From Romanomermis culicivorax (lineage: Eukaryota > Nematoda > Enoplea > Mermithida > Mermithidae): a stretch of DNA of 64,000 nucleotides. Of this stretch, positions 1 to 11,902 are shown in pieces. The stretch lies in assembly GCA_963922205.1 (NCBI GenBank), contig CAWUHX010000139.1, positions 806,001-870,000 of the forward strand. Reading direction: 5' to 3'. The position numbers and the translations under genes were made by a program. Below the pieces are notes generated by a model. It did no database searches. It was not told the DNA's origin and saw only the letters and a list, made by a program, of their open reading frames with translations. Positions within the stretch are counted from its first letter, which is position 1. Every line of letters begins with the position of its first letter.

Positions 1-234
1 GGTCATAAGAACTTGTTGCACTGGCAGCATGGCGTAATTCCTCTTCGTAGTATTTAGTTGATTAGCTAATAAGTCCGTGATATGCAAAATACTTGGACGA
101 TCGAAACGATATCTTTGATACAAATCCACGTCATTATATATATCTAGAGGATTAGATCGGTCACGAAATATTCTATTGATGCGAATGTTGTTTCGACGTT
201 CCTCGTTCAGCAGCAATAAAAGTCGACCGACCAT
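1..234 (-). CDS. PIF/Harbinger transposase (HARBI1-like), N-terminal part, cut by window edge
   Basis: The minus strand is open for 78 codons from an ATG at 234 to the window edge. It shows the N-terminal pattern of Harbinger-type transposases: a hydrophobic/basic start, then NPLDIYNDVDLYQRYRF, a helix with LLANQL, and a T-R-N-x-A-x-x-P-x-Q-Q-V-L segment. In the family this region precedes the DDE nuclease, which cuts and rejoins DNA at 3-bp targets; the nuclease itself lies outside the window. There are no stops in the visible part, so it may be a fairly young copy. Motif-rich subterminal DNA lies directly upstream (235-535). Family membership rests on pattern recognition of about 75 residues. 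Confidence 0.72.
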   Translation of the reverse strand, partial: MVGRLLLLLNEERRNNIRINRIFRDRSNPLDIYNDVDLYQRYRFDRPSILHITDLLANQLNTTKRNYAMLPVQQVLMT

Positions 235-535
235 TTTTCGAAAACGCAAGAAATGATGTACGAGTGAAGTGTGAACAAACCGACATAATACACCTCGTCG
301 TAACTTTAAGACACCTACCCACCAGTCTTAAATTTCACGCGAGTTAAGACATAACTTAAATAAGTCAAGACTAGTCTTAACGTACCGGAAACCCATTTTT
401 TTAAGTCTTAACTTAAGTCATATGTTTAAGACATGTCTTAAAGTTGAGCAAAGTCTTCCGTACCGGAAACCGACTTAACGGTTTAAGTTAGAACTTAAGT
501 CCGACTCCGACTTAAGTTGCTTTCCGGAAACCGGC
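235..535. repeat. Subterminal repeat region of the Harbinger element
   Basis: The motif CCGGAAACC recurs at about 385, 463 and 524. Many TTAAG/CTTAA and GTCTTAA palindromes lie between these copies. Such clustered motifs upstream of a transposase are typical of transposase-binding subterminal repeats. The outer element boundary probably lies near 530, but I could not fix the target-site duplication. Confidence 0.45.
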
Positions 536-1904
536 AGCAGTTCCAATAGATCAAAGTGATGCCTCCAAATTGCTGGCCATGGTAGGTGTTGAAAATAAGG
601 TTCACAACCGCTTCTGCAGTTGATGAGAAAATAGTTGCTAAGAAAGAGGGCCTGCAAAGGACCTGTTTTTGGAACTTCAATGATATCATATACATGCTAA
701 AGTTGTTTATCCACATTCAGAAATTTGTGTTCATACAGTTGGCATCAGGCCTTGATGAACACTGTTCTAATGGAAGCTGTTAAATCTTAGTTCCTACAAG
801 TAATTAAATTTTTTGAAGCTTGAATATTTGTTTCTTGATCTGAGAACAATAATGAGTGTGTATCTTTAGCGTGATTTTGCTTGCACATGAAAAAGTTGGT
901 TGTTATCAGGATGAAATCATTGCTCAATAATCATCTCATTTCTCAAAAGAAACAAATTGGAAAGTGATGAATCAAAACTTTGGACATACTCAAGACAAAA
1001 TGAAAATATGCATACTTGTAATATTTCTCATCAAATACTTTGAAAAACTTATTATAAATGTCACTATTGAAAACCTATATGGAGAAAAGCTGTGAGATAA
1101 CTTCAACACCAAATGATAAATTATGATCTACCCAAATTTTTGTGTTCTATATTGTGACAAGAATGGGATGCATTCACACATGTAACATTTATGACAAACT
1201 CATATGTAGGAGGCCAATGCCCTCTTGTTGGGCCAAGACATCTGTCCAGCAAATTGACCAGAGCAAGTTTTGCTCACTGTGCCTTTCTCATGCAAGTTTT
1301 GGTTTAGGGAAAATCTGGGAGAAACCTTGGTTACTGGGACAATGCAGGGAAAAGTTGAACAACCCATAAGAAGTCTGTTGCTGAACACTTTTCATGAGAA
1401 CATATCTAAACATCCTCAAAAATGTATTACAATGCCCATTTAAAGACTAAGCCTTTTTAAAAACAATTTATCAATAAGTGCTTAAATTGTTTTGGAATGT
1501 GAAAACATAAAGAAATTAAGAGCTATGAAAGTTATCTGATGTGACAACATCCAACATCCAAAATTGTAGTAAATTTGAAAACTGAGATTCTGTAAAGCAC
1601 ATAGGATTCTTCAAATTTCAAATCATCGTAATTTTAGGCAGCAATCAGCATGTGACTATTGCAATGCACCAGCCAAACAAATTCTTTGATAAACTGGGCC
1701 TATGCAGGGCGATCCAACATAATCAGCTGCATCTGGACTGCCCATGGGTTACACAGATGTGAAGCCCTTTGATGTGGGTGTTCGAAATAATGGGCTGTGA
1801 AAAAGATTAGTTAATGTACATTAGATTTTTAAGAATTGTTTTTAATTGCTTGAAATAAAAAACAAAAGGATCTTGCAATGTTACAGCATCACTTCTGTTC
1901 ATTA
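536..1904. other. AT-rich DNA, no gene recognised
   Basis: Short open frames occur on both strands, but none has a recognisable domain or codon pattern. No terminal repeats or tandem arrays were noticed. Confidence 0.5.
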
Positions 1905-2274
1905 GGTGGCTCTTTGAAGCACCTTTGGGTCCATTACCTAATGTTGGAAGAATACTAGAGTATCCTGAAATTAACATATTTGACATTGGAAGGGCAAATT
2001 GGTTTGCTAAACGTCCAAATCTTGAAAATTTCTTCCTGATATTGATGAGCCTGTTAATCTTACACGAGAAAAGAATAACTCTAACTCTTCTATGGCAAGC
2101 ACTAAATTACCTGCTGCATTTTTTAAAAAGCCTTTTGATCCTGTTACTCACTTATCCACCTATGATACAACATTTCAATATCCCTTACCACGAAATAGTG
2201 CTACTCCTGACTCTCAAATTCAGATGTCAATCTGATCAACTCATCGATCAACTGAATCTTGTAACATGGAGATA
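1905..2274 (+). pseudogene. Decayed unrecognised reading frame
   Basis: Two plus-strand frames join across a probable one-base indel near 2030. The first contains PLPNVGRILEYPEINIF and the second contains DIDEPVNLTREKNN and FFKKPFDPVTHL. Their amino-acid composition looks like real coding sequence and the pair ends at a TGA. I do not recognise the family. It could be the C-terminal exon of a host gene or a transposon gene. Confidence 0.3.
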
Positions 2275-3409
2275 GAAACTGTGCACGACTTGTGCATTCA
2301 GTGTTTTTTTTGTACTCAGTCCATTTGTACTGGTACAAACGACCTTTCAAAAACCGTTTGTACTCCAAAATTTGCGAAAAATTGCTAAGAAGAGCATTCA
2401 TTGTTATAAAATGCAACAAACATGCTGTGCAATACGTTGGCTATACTGACTATAATTGAAGCAAGTAAACGTAGAATAGAAATAGCTAAGGTAACATGAG
2501 GCGTACTGATAGGGTATGCATAGGGTCACGTTGTTCATAAGCACTGCTAGAGTAATATATAATAGGTACTGGTAGAAACAGATAAGGTCAGGTACCCCAT
2601 AGGAATGTGTAAAGTAATTTTGGGAAATCTGATATTGTGACTGTTAGAGTGGGACATAAAGTGGTCAAATACTAGAATTCATAAAGTCCAAATTCACTCT
2701 AATAACGGACTTTGACATTCCAACTAATACTGCTTACCAGAACATGAAAATCAAAGTTTAAATGATCATTAAAATAAACAGAATGACGAAAATCAAGATG
2801 ATGACAGACAACATATTATTGATTGGATATGCATGAATTTGGGTACCATGTTAGAATTGATATTGTATTGTTGAGAGGAACTCTGGTGAGTGAATAGAAA
2901 CAATAGTCCAATGATTCATTCATGAGAATAGAAAAGAATATGCCAAGAATCATAATTTTCAAAATTATGCTCGTACATAGGTGGCGATTTTTTGTGGCCG
3001 ACGAACATGGTATTGCCTTCGTGCAAGTTGAAACAGGTTAATACAGTAAATAAGAGGCATCATATTGATTTCAGAAATAATAATGGTAAAACCGCAGAGG
3101 ACTGAGCAGGGTTGTTAGCATCACACAGCAACCTAATTTTGGGCCTTTCAACCAAATTTTTTCTGTCAAGTTGGGCAGTGCAACATGGAGTCTGACTGTC
3201 CTTTTGATTAGGTTATTGGGTTTTTTGTCTAGAGATGCATTTCTATGCATTCTAAAATGGAAAAAAGTGAAATTTTTCTGCCACTTCGCACCCGCTTTAA
3301 ATTCATCTATAATTTTTTTATATTATTCTAGTGTGCAGTTCGAAAAGGTCACTCTAGTTACTGCTTATAGCTTTTTTTTCTTGATACAAATAATACTGTC
3401 ACAGAAAAA
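2275..3409. other. AT-rich DNA with degenerate GGTACC/ATAAGG-type repeat
   Basis: At 2441-2620 there is a loose array of AAGGTAACA, GGTACTGG and AGGTACCCC words. Similar words flank the BEL element at 11840-11902 and 17385-17660, suggesting a dispersed degenerate repeat. No gene was recognised. Confidence 0.35.
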
Positions 3410-4527
3410 TTATAATCGAGCAGTGCTAGAAGGCCTGTACTTGTCTAGCATATGTTGTACCGTGTCATGAGCGGCTTGTCCGTATCGAGCGACATACACA
3501 CTAACTTGTTTTAAGTCCACGCTTTTTCTGAAGGCATTATCTAAGTCATCAATGAGAATTTTTCTGCTGGAGTGAGCAGTTCCGTCAACAATGGATTATA
3601 ATTACTCATCCATGATTCTTTTTTGATAGCCAGGTGGTAAGCAATTGCAGTTACATTTTTAAACTTTTGTCTATTGAGAATGCTCAATTCATCATCTCCT
3701 TTCAGAAAATGTGTGTATGCCTGGATCAAACTATCAATATCGGGTTTTGCCTTTTTACTCATTAGCGCGGGATGGTTTGACGTAACAAGACATTTATTGA
3801 TCAGAACAAAATGTGTCATGCCACATCAAAAGCGTCCCAAATTTTGTCTGTATGCGATCTTTGATAATCGACCATCGCAGAGAACAATGCTTTACGTAAA
3901 GGCACACTTCCCATCACTCCCCCATGCGCCTGCTTGTTTCCTTGGTGGTTGTAATGAAACTAAAACTGAAGCTGGAACATAGAAGGGACCTTCCGCAGCT
4001 CTACACCTTGATGACCACCATAAAGAATACCCTTGTTGGGTAGGTTGCTTACCCATCAACGGCATCAAAATAGCACTGATAGCAGCAATAAAGTAGGTAT
4101 CAATTTCCACAGGAAGTGTCTGGCAAAAAGCTTCTTCGATGATAGGCTCATCATCCAGAGGGATACCATCATCACCAACATATTTGATATCCATAATATA
4201 GCCCGCAGATTTGCAAATATCAGAGAAGTTGGCCAGAGTCACATCGAGATTTAAAAATAAAAAACTAAGATAACCTCAGAGAGTGTAACCTTTGCTAACG
4301 TTTGGCATCATAGTTAAGCGTATGGACCTTGAAACTATAGATGTAGTTGTCAAAAGAGGCACCGCACCTTGTGTCTTCGGAGTAAGAATGGGCAATCGTA
4401 AATTGGTTCCTTTATTGATTGTGTCAGATGCAGGAGCATTAACAATATGATAATTTCTGTTGAATGTACTCCAAAATGTAGCTAGATTGTCGTAAGACAT
4501 ATTGAAAGTTAAAAACGAATCATGCAA
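3410..4527 (-). pseudogene. Decayed intronless reading frame, possible endogenous viral element
   Basis: On the minus strand one frame from about 4527 to 3541 encodes protein-like sequence interrupted by only four or so in-frame stops. One frameshift near 3555 then leads to a further ~48 codons ending at 3410. The whole is about 370 codons without obvious introns. A short motif near the end is ARYGQ, and the middle has a W-W-S-S-R-C-R segment. I do not recognise the family with certainty. Length, lack of introns and slow single-frame decay would fit an integrated nucleoprotein-like gene of a negative-strand RNA virus, but a retrocopy of a host gene is equally possible on present evidence. No LTRs or terminal repeats flank it. 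Confidence 0.4.
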
Positions 4528-5167
4528 TCTGGAAGATACAGTATGTAATAAAAATCGTTTTTAACTTCTGCTTATAGCTTCTAGTTATCAACATATTATG
4601 AATAAATGTTTGATCTTGTATATTATTTTTTTGACGAATTTGATGAAAACTAACATTAGGTCATTTTTTCAAAATTTTTTGTGATCTTCGCCTCATGAAA
4701 ACTTTGACTTTCATGCGATTAAAACATTTTGAGTGTAATACAATGCAAGAATTTTTGATCCAAATTCTTAGTCGCTTGGCTAGTTTTTTGAATTTTAGTT
4801 TGTCCGACTGAGAATACATCTAATTTGCTGGGAGCTCAAACCGTCAGTCTGGGAAATAAAAGGTGAAAGGATTCATTTTCCAGCATTCTGGAATACTAAA
4901 ATCCTGGAAAAATTTTCGGCGCTGGGCGCTGAACATATTACTATAGTCTAGTTATATTGATCTTTTCATTTTCTCTTCAAAATTTCGGTTTCAAATGTCT
5001 AAAACCAACGCGGATCGGATGAAATACAATAAAACTAGTTTGCCATGGTTTTTCCGATAAATTTAAGCAAATTCATTGATTTTAGAGTGAGCAACCAAAA
5101 ATTTATCTGTGCAACCAAAATTTTTTCCCAAGTTGCACATTGCAACCTGGCCTGTGCAAAAAAAGGC
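4528..5167. other. AT-rich DNA, nothing recognised
   Basis: No coding pattern or repeat structure seen. Confidence 0.4.
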
Positions 5168-5375
5168 TGCCTGTAAGAGGTCCGACCAGTTGGGGGGGGG
5201 GGGGGGGTGGTAAAACCGAAATTTCTGGTGAAGGGGTCGAAAAAAGTCGAAATTTTTCTCAAAAAAGCCAAAAACATACACTTTTTTGCCAATTTTTTCT
5301 AACTTTTCCAAAACTGGGGAGGTTGCCAAGTTGGAAGGGGGATCCCCCCAATCCCCCGCCCCAATTACAGATATG
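5168..5375 (+). mobile_element. MITE-like repeat, G-run/C-run family, copy 1
   Basis: It begins CTGTAAGAGGTCCGACCAG, followed by a long G run (about 5191-5207), then short AAAAAGTCGAAATTTTT-like words. It ends in a C-rich stretch and CCAATTACAGATAT. The ends form an imperfect inverted repeat (CTGTAA...TTACAG). The same architecture recurs at 9536-9705 and 9892-10345. It has no coding capacity. Confidence 0.55.
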
Positions 5376-8334
5376 GCTGGAAAATTTAGCCTTCACTGAC
5401 TGTCTTGGAAATAAAAGTTGAAAAAATTAATTCTCCAATGTTCTAGTATCTCAAGATTCACAACAAATTTTCCAGCGCTGGATGCCAGTCGCTCTTTTCG
5501 CGTTAACCTTCTCGTTTACTCTCCAAAACTCAGAAACTTAGGTTATAAAAGTCTATGAAGAAAAACGAAAAAAAAGCTTTCAAAAAAATCCAAGGACGTA
5601 ATTTTCCTTTGATATTTTTGAAAAGTTATGTTGGAAATTCATATTGACCTAAATGTTAAAAAAATCTTTTTTCAATGTAGGCGTGACCTAACAGAAATTT
5701 TTCAATGACTCCGTGGCCACGCCTTCATAGACAAGAATGATTAGCTATTATAGAAATAATGTTTGCAATGCATGAAATCGATAACATGTTTTTCCTTGCA
5801 GTATTCCCTGCCCTTCTCCATTTCTATTTATAGATAATCATGTGGAGATTGGTTGGGCCAAAAAATAGAAAAAGAGAGATATTTGGGACAGAAAGAATAG
5901 GAGAAAAGTGCAGTGCATAAACAAAACAATAATTGTAAACCTGATATCCCTAATTAGATTTTTTGATTTAAAACAGAAAAATTTTTCCAAGAATAGCGAA
6001 TGTAAAGTATAAAAACCCTTTTACATTGATATCAATTCTTTTGTGGGCAGTAATGCTGGAATGTTTTGAAGGTTCACTTAACAAATAAGCCTTTTTCAAT
6101 CAGAACAGAAGTGACCTAAATAATTATGATGATGACCTGAATTGTTCAACAAGGACTAATAAGAAAAATTTGAAAACTCACGACAGAATTAATAATTCTG
6201 AGTTTGAGATCAATATAAATTCAACCAAGTGCATGTACAAGAAGTTGCTTTCCCTCCAAGAGTGCTTTATATCAAACATTGATTCTCGTTTTCCCCTGTG
6301 GGAATTCGCCAAAATTTTCAAATTCCATTTCCCCGAAAATAGACAAAGGTTGTTTAAATTGCATTTTGTAAATTGCTAATTTTGCTTAAAAACGTTGTAA
6401 ATTGTAAGGTTCAAAAAAATTTTTTCCACAAAAGTTCGCACAAAATTTGCACCATAATAGAAATTATAGTCTGTTTTTTATAAAATGCTTCCGATTAGAA
6501 AAGTGACACAGTATCACTGTCAAAATCGTCCTACTATAAATATTTTCACTCTTGTTCATCAGAAAATCGTGAAAATATATTGTTTATCAGAAAATCGTGA
6601 AAATCTTAAATACTGCTTGCTTTCCACTTTCATTATTTAGAAGCATTTTAAGATAAACAGACTATAGTCTAGTCGTTAAAGTTTGAATTATTGTCAAACA
6701 ATAAATTACCAAGATCTTTTTGTTAAATATGTCACTCAATGAAAACCTGTTGTCAAGCCACATTTTTTTATTCTTGTGAAGAATTGGAAATCACAATTAC
6801 TGGAATATGAATGTCAGGGGAATGCCACTTTTTTATCGTAATAGAATTTTCCTATTGTGATGAAAAATGGTGCCATTGATATTGCTCCCACGCTTCCTTC
6901 ACTTATTTAGTACAATCATTTTTCGACTGAAAATCTGAACCGAAAGTATTGAAAATGTATGTTTATTTGAAACAGGAAAACATCTTTGGTGCCGAATTTC
7001 TCCAGTGATTCCTGCTTGGTACAGAAATGAGCTTGCAAAAAATCTACTCTAAAGATTTTGAGCTGTTGCTACAATTTGCTTCTCATTTCAATAATTTGAT
7101 CATTAATCATTTCAATAACCTTTGAAATGCTAAGAAATATAAATTCATACAGCTTGATTTTGAAAAATCAAACAACACAGTTATTCTTTCCAATACTTTA
7201 TACTGGATCCAGATTCTATGTGGATTCAGTCGTATCTGCTGTTTAGGATCTGACTCGAATGATTGCAGTTTCCTGGATTCAGATATTTCTAGTACTTGGG
7301 GAATTGGGACGTTTGGGAAATAGGGACAGAATCATAAGGAACGCATCTTTTTTTAGTTGTGATTGGGAGTGATATAATAAAACAATATTTTAAAGACTTT
7401 TTGTGTCTGCTATGGAAAAATTTTTCCTATAGGCGGCTGGTAGATTTTCTCTCCCCATCCCAAGTTTTTCTGTTGCCATAATATTTGTTATAAACACTGA
7501 ATCAATTGTGTGTGTGAGTGCACGCATAACAATGAAGTCTGAAAATAATTACAAAAATGGTGGCATCATGAAAGATGATGAAAAATTTCGCGTTAGATGC
7601 ATTTAAGCAGTTACGGAAGTTTTGGTAAATTTTATTGGACCCTAGGAAAAACAAGAATATCCAAAATGAAAATTTTATTTTTTTCAGGAATACTGTCAAG
7701 ACTATTGTAAAAGTAGCTGAAAACCAAGCATAGCATCGGTTAAAGAATCCAATAGTCCTTAAAATTTTTGAAAAATTCTATGGTAAAAGAATGCACTACT
7801 TTCAGTAATAGGGTACAAACCTTTGGAGGCAGTGCTTATTTTAGTGCTTTCTAATTTATGAGCATTCTGTGAAAAGCAGTCTCAATGGAATTGCTAATTT
7901 CAGTTCAAAAATTTCAAGTTTTTGCATCAAAAACAAAATGCAACATTGTGAATACAACAAATGTCATTACTATGAAACTGTTTACCTTTTTCTTTAATAT
8001 CTATAACATTTTTTCGTTTCTTTAAGTTGCAGGACTTTTTGCTCATTTTGCATTTGAATTTTTATGTGTTTTTTCCTTTTAATTTGTTTCGATCCCTCAT
8101 TTTCATGAACTGCTGATGGAGCACAATGAGTTATGGCCCTATTGCCAGGAAATGTTTGGAAATTTTAATGACGTCAGCACTATCAAATATCACCGCTGCA
8201 CAAATATAAGTAAACTGGTTGTTGTGAATTATTACAGGGGCATTTACGATGTAGATTGTTCATTGCCAAAATTAAAGAAAATCTAATTGACAATTCATGT
8301 ACTTGATAATTTGCTTTTTCATTTTGCCTCAAAA
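5376..8334. other. AT-rich DNA, no gene recognised
   Basis: Long noncoding stretch with only short frames. A small TG/CA-rich patch lies near 7508-7522. Nothing else was recognised on either strand. Confidence 0.45.
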
Positions 8335-8413
8335 TTATGCTGCACACTTTATTCTTGTTGTGCCCTTATGCTGCACACTTTATTCTTGTTGTGCCCTTAT
8401 GCTGCACACTTTT
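8335..8413 (+). repeat. 31-bp tandem repeat, about 2.5 copies
   Basis: The word TTATGCTGCACACTTT starts at 8335, 8366 and 8397, giving an exact 31-bp period. The first two units are nearly identical. Confidence 0.85.
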
Positions 8414-8551
8414 TTCATCATCGATTGGAAACTTTTTCATTATTGTTGTGCCATCCTGTTTTCATTATTGATTAGATTCACTAATACAGAGCACAATGAA
8501 GTCGTCATCATATTTTCAAACAGCACTATTCTGGGCAAAATATGCCTCTTA

Positions 8552-8924
8552 AGGCCCTCTCATACTTCGCCCCGCAGTACCGCGTGGTGCCGGTTGTCCT
8601 ATTCATACTAACAGGCGGCGCTGCGTGGTGGCTTGTCCTACTTCACTGCGCGGTACCGGGCGGTGCTGTACGGAGCCGCTTTTTTACTTTTGGATTTTGC
8701 TCTTCTCAAAAAATGTGTATTGGTTTAGTTGAAACCTGATGGGGCGCCGCAAAAATTACAAAAACCTATTCATACTTCAAAGGCGGCACCGCGCGGGGCC
8801 AGCCGGTACCGTGCAGCGCCGGCGGGTACCGTGCAGCGCCGGCCGGTACCACGCAGTGCTGGCCGGTACTGTGTGGCACCGGCCGGTGCTGCGTGGCGCC
8901 GCGCGGTGAAGTATGACAGGGCCT
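8552..8924 (+). mobile_element. Harbinger-like MITE, copy A (373 bp, TTA target duplication)
   Basis: The left end reads AGGCCCTCTCATACTTCGCC. The right end, reverse-complemented, reads AGGCCCTGTCATACTTCACC. Both ends abut TTA (8549-8551 and 8925-8927), the 3-bp target duplication typical of PIF/Harbinger. There is no coding capacity. The interior is far more GC-rich than its surroundings and contains a 20-bp minisatellite. A second, inverted copy is at 30079-30364. Confidence 0.8.
8798..8897 (+). repeat. 20-bp GC-rich minisatellite inside the MITE, 5 units
   Basis: Five consecutive 20-bp units of the form GCCGGCCGGTACCGTGCAGC start at 8798, 8818, 8838, 8858 and 8878, with a few substitutions each. 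The sister copy at 30079-30364 lacks this expansion. Confidence 0.85.
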
Positions 8925-8927
8925 TTA

Positions 8928-9535
8928 CAGGTATACACAAGGCACACATACACACACAGGCTGGGCTTTTCCATACCTTGAGATATTGCCTTTATTTTCC
9001 CCAGTATTCTTTTCCTTAAAGGGGCGGAGTTAGCAGGAAAAAATCTGATTTTCAACTTTGAGCCAGAGAAGACAATATAAAAATTTCATTCAATCAAATA
9101 GCAGGAGACATCAATCGATTCGTCAGATCCTCCTCTTTCTAATGGTGGGGCTGAAATTGAATTTGCTCCACCCAATCATGATAGAGACCAGTTTTCCTAA
9201 GACCACCTCCAAACTTTTTCAATATTTGTGCAATGAATTTTCTAAAGTAAGGCCAACAAAACTGCAAAATGACAAGATAAAAATTTTAAAAAAGTTGAAC
9301 AAACATTATATATTCTTAATGCTGAATAATTGAGCTATTCAAATCTGCTGTGGAAAATTTCTAGCATGCATGTACAAAAAGTTTTGCCTGAAAATATGGG
9401 AAAAAACGTCAGTTTTTAATTTTTTTTCGTAATTGAGAAAAAGTGCCACTGGAACGTTTAGTTCAATATGGACCAAAAATCGCTAAATAATGTGTCTGTG
9501 TGCATATTTTTTCAAAATAACAATACTTTTTGGGC
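8928..9535. other. No gene recognised
   Basis: AT-rich sequence with a 91-codon plus-strand frame at 9058-9333 that shows no recognisable pattern. Confidence 0.4.
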
Positions 9536-9705
9536 ATACCTGTTAGAGGAGATCCGACCAGTTAGGGACAGGGGGTCGGAAAAAGTCGAAATTTTTACCA
9601 AAATAAGCACTTTTTTGCCAATTGTTCTCAAGTTTGGGGGTTGGGTACAGGGTTGGCCTACTTGGGGGGTCCCCCCAACCCCCCCCCCCCCCCAATTACA
9701 GGTAT
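9536..9705 (+). mobile_element. MITE-like repeat, G-run/C-run family, copy 2 (170 bp)
   Basis: It starts ATACCTGTTAGAGGAGATCC and ends with a C run of more than ten bases followed by CAATTACAGGTAT. The terminal inverted repeat is ATACCTGT(T/A)A. It is the cleanest copy of the family seen at 5168 and 9892. Confidence 0.65.
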
Positions 9706-9891
9706 GTTTTTAGGCAGAAGTCGGTGGAAGAAAGGGTGCTTTTGAAAAATATGAAGTTGAAAGTTGCATAAATTTTCGGTTGAAAAATGATGCTAACAAT
9801 GTAAACTTTCAATTTAAATCAAACATCCAAAATAACAAATTCAGTTCCAAATCCCACTGAATAAACAGAAAGTTTAGAATTTCTATTCATC

Positions 9892-10345
9892 ATACCTGCA
9901 GAGATTCGACCAGTTGGGGGAGGGTAAACCCAAAATTTTGGGGTGGTGGTCCCAACATTCCTTAAATTTTGGGGAAGAGGGTCAAAAAAGCTCAAAAAAG
10001 TCGAAAACAATCCAAAAATTTTCGCAAAAAACACTTTTTTCAACGTTTTCTGACTTTGGAGGGAGGTGGGTAATGGGTAGACCATGTTATGGGAAGGCGT
10101 TCTGAAATTTGGGTGTAGGGTTTGATCAAGTTGGGTTGGGGCATATCTGCTATTGGGGGGGGGACCCCCAAGCTTGGTCAAACCCTGTACACAAATGTTG
10201 AAACCCCCACCTCCAACTTGGTCAACCCTATATCCAACCTCCTAAACTAGGAAGAATTGGAAAAAATTCGAAAAAAGTGGCTTTTTGGGAAAACTTTGGA
10301 AATTTTTCCGACTTTTTTGAGTCTTTTCAAACCCCCTATCAGTAA
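9892..10345. mobile_element. Compound pair of G-run/C-run MITE copies in opposite orientation
   Basis: A forward copy begins ATACCTGCAGAGATTCGACC at 9892 and is truncated near 10140. A second copy in reverse orientation begins ATATCTGCTATTGGGGGG at 10143 and runs to about 10345. Both carry the A/T-rich GTCGAAAA core words of the family. Confidence 0.5.
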
Positions 10346-11902
10346 AAATGCTAAAAAAAAGTGCTATTCTAAATTTCGTTTGGATACCATGTTTTGGCAC
10401 TAAAAGCCCTGCTTAAGACCTAAAAATTTTTCGAATGTCATCCATTAGTCGAATTACTAAGCAATTTAGGTATTTTTGATTAAGTTTTTCAGTGCTTTTT
10501 ATTAATACTAATTTTGATAGATATATTCTGGCCTAAAACTAACATATTGGTTTTTCTGCATTTTTCGGTGAATTATTTACTGACTGAAGAAGCATGAGAA
10601 TGTTTAAATAAACTTGAAAAAGCTTAACAAAGCATTATGTGATATTTTTGAGCAAAACACAAAAACAATCTGGCAGGGTGGGCATCAATTTGACAATTTC
10701 CGCATACAGCTAATGCTCAGTTTTCTGTGATCCAGAATTATTCTGAAATGCTGAGTTGCTGTATGACATGCCTTGCTGGTGCAGAATTTTTCTGGTTGAT
10801 ACATTTCTTCTGAACTTTTTGAGTAGTGGCATTACTTGTGCAGAAGGTCTTTGTGACAAAAGTTAATTCCAGATTCTTGTTTTTCAGTTTTATTATATTC
10901 ACGTCATGTTTGTATTTCAGATTCTATCATGAGCTCATGACAAATCCAATATCATATCCAATACAGAGCAAGGTCTGCATCATTTCTGATAGAGAGTTGG
11001 GAACAAATAGGTAATAAGTCTCAAAAATGAATAGAGAGTGTCTGTTTTTGGTCCATAGGTATGGTCCTAAATTACTTGAATCCACCTCAAAAACTGCTGA
11101 GAAGACAGGAAAAAAGAAAGCAGGGCAGGCTGTGCAACTGCAAACTTTCTTGCTAGTTGACATTTATCAGTCCAGTTATTTTATTGATTGCATATTTTCA
11201 GCTCAAGTTTGATTCAGTCGCTTGGATCAAATTTCTTTAAATCAAGTTTTTCTATCTGACGTTTTACTTATTTTTCATTGTTAAGAGACTGGAACATCAG
11301 TGCATTTTCCCAGCCTGGTAATAAGTGTGTGAGGAAAAAGAAGACCATATTGCTTCTTTAGTATTCTGGTATTAGGTGAGTGCATTTTTAATTAGATCAG
11401 GTTATTTTTTATTGTTTACAGGTAGGCGTCTGACGCTTGGAACTGACAAAAATTGTGACGATCAAGTTAATAAATATACCATAATTTAGAAGTAAGTGTT
11501 GATAGAATTTAAAATTTTTTTCCAGGCAGCCATGTTGATACAGAATGTAATTCAGAATCGTAAAAGACACATATTCTGTAATGAGACAGAGGTATTGTCA
11601 AATTGTGTTTGTGTCTGTAATTTTGTGACTATTTGATTGATTTTATATTTCAATTGGCCAATGATTGTATGAAGAATAGAAGACTCCATACGAAATTGTG
11701 GAAGTTCAGAAATGTAGAAGCTAGGTGATAACTTTTTTAGCCATTTACTTATTCATGTTATTTATATGGAAAATTATGGTATTTTTTGTTGTTAAGAATA
11801 AATTTGGGCAACACATTGTCTTTGTATAGTAACACACACGGTATAAGAAGGTATTGGTACAGTACAACATGAGGTTGAGTTGAGCATAGGTAAGGTACCA
11901 CA
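10346..11902. other. AT-rich DNA, no gene recognised
   Basis: Several short frames exist around 10826-11215, but none shows a domain. The last 60 bases resemble the degenerate GGTACC-type repeat seen at 2441-2620. Confidence 0.4.

Noticed and set aside
5063-5421. Open frames across the G-run repeat on both strands
   Set aside because: They are created by the G/C homopolymers and A/T-rich core of the MITE, giving Gly/Pro runs with no protein-like sequence.
8729-9055. Arginine/alanine-rich frames near 8.7-9.0 kb
   Set aside because: They are translations of the GC-rich 20-bp minisatellite and occur in several frames on both strands.
10826-11212. Overlapping frames of 60-78 codons on both strands
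   Set aside because: No splice-consistent joins, domain patterns or coding bias on either strand.
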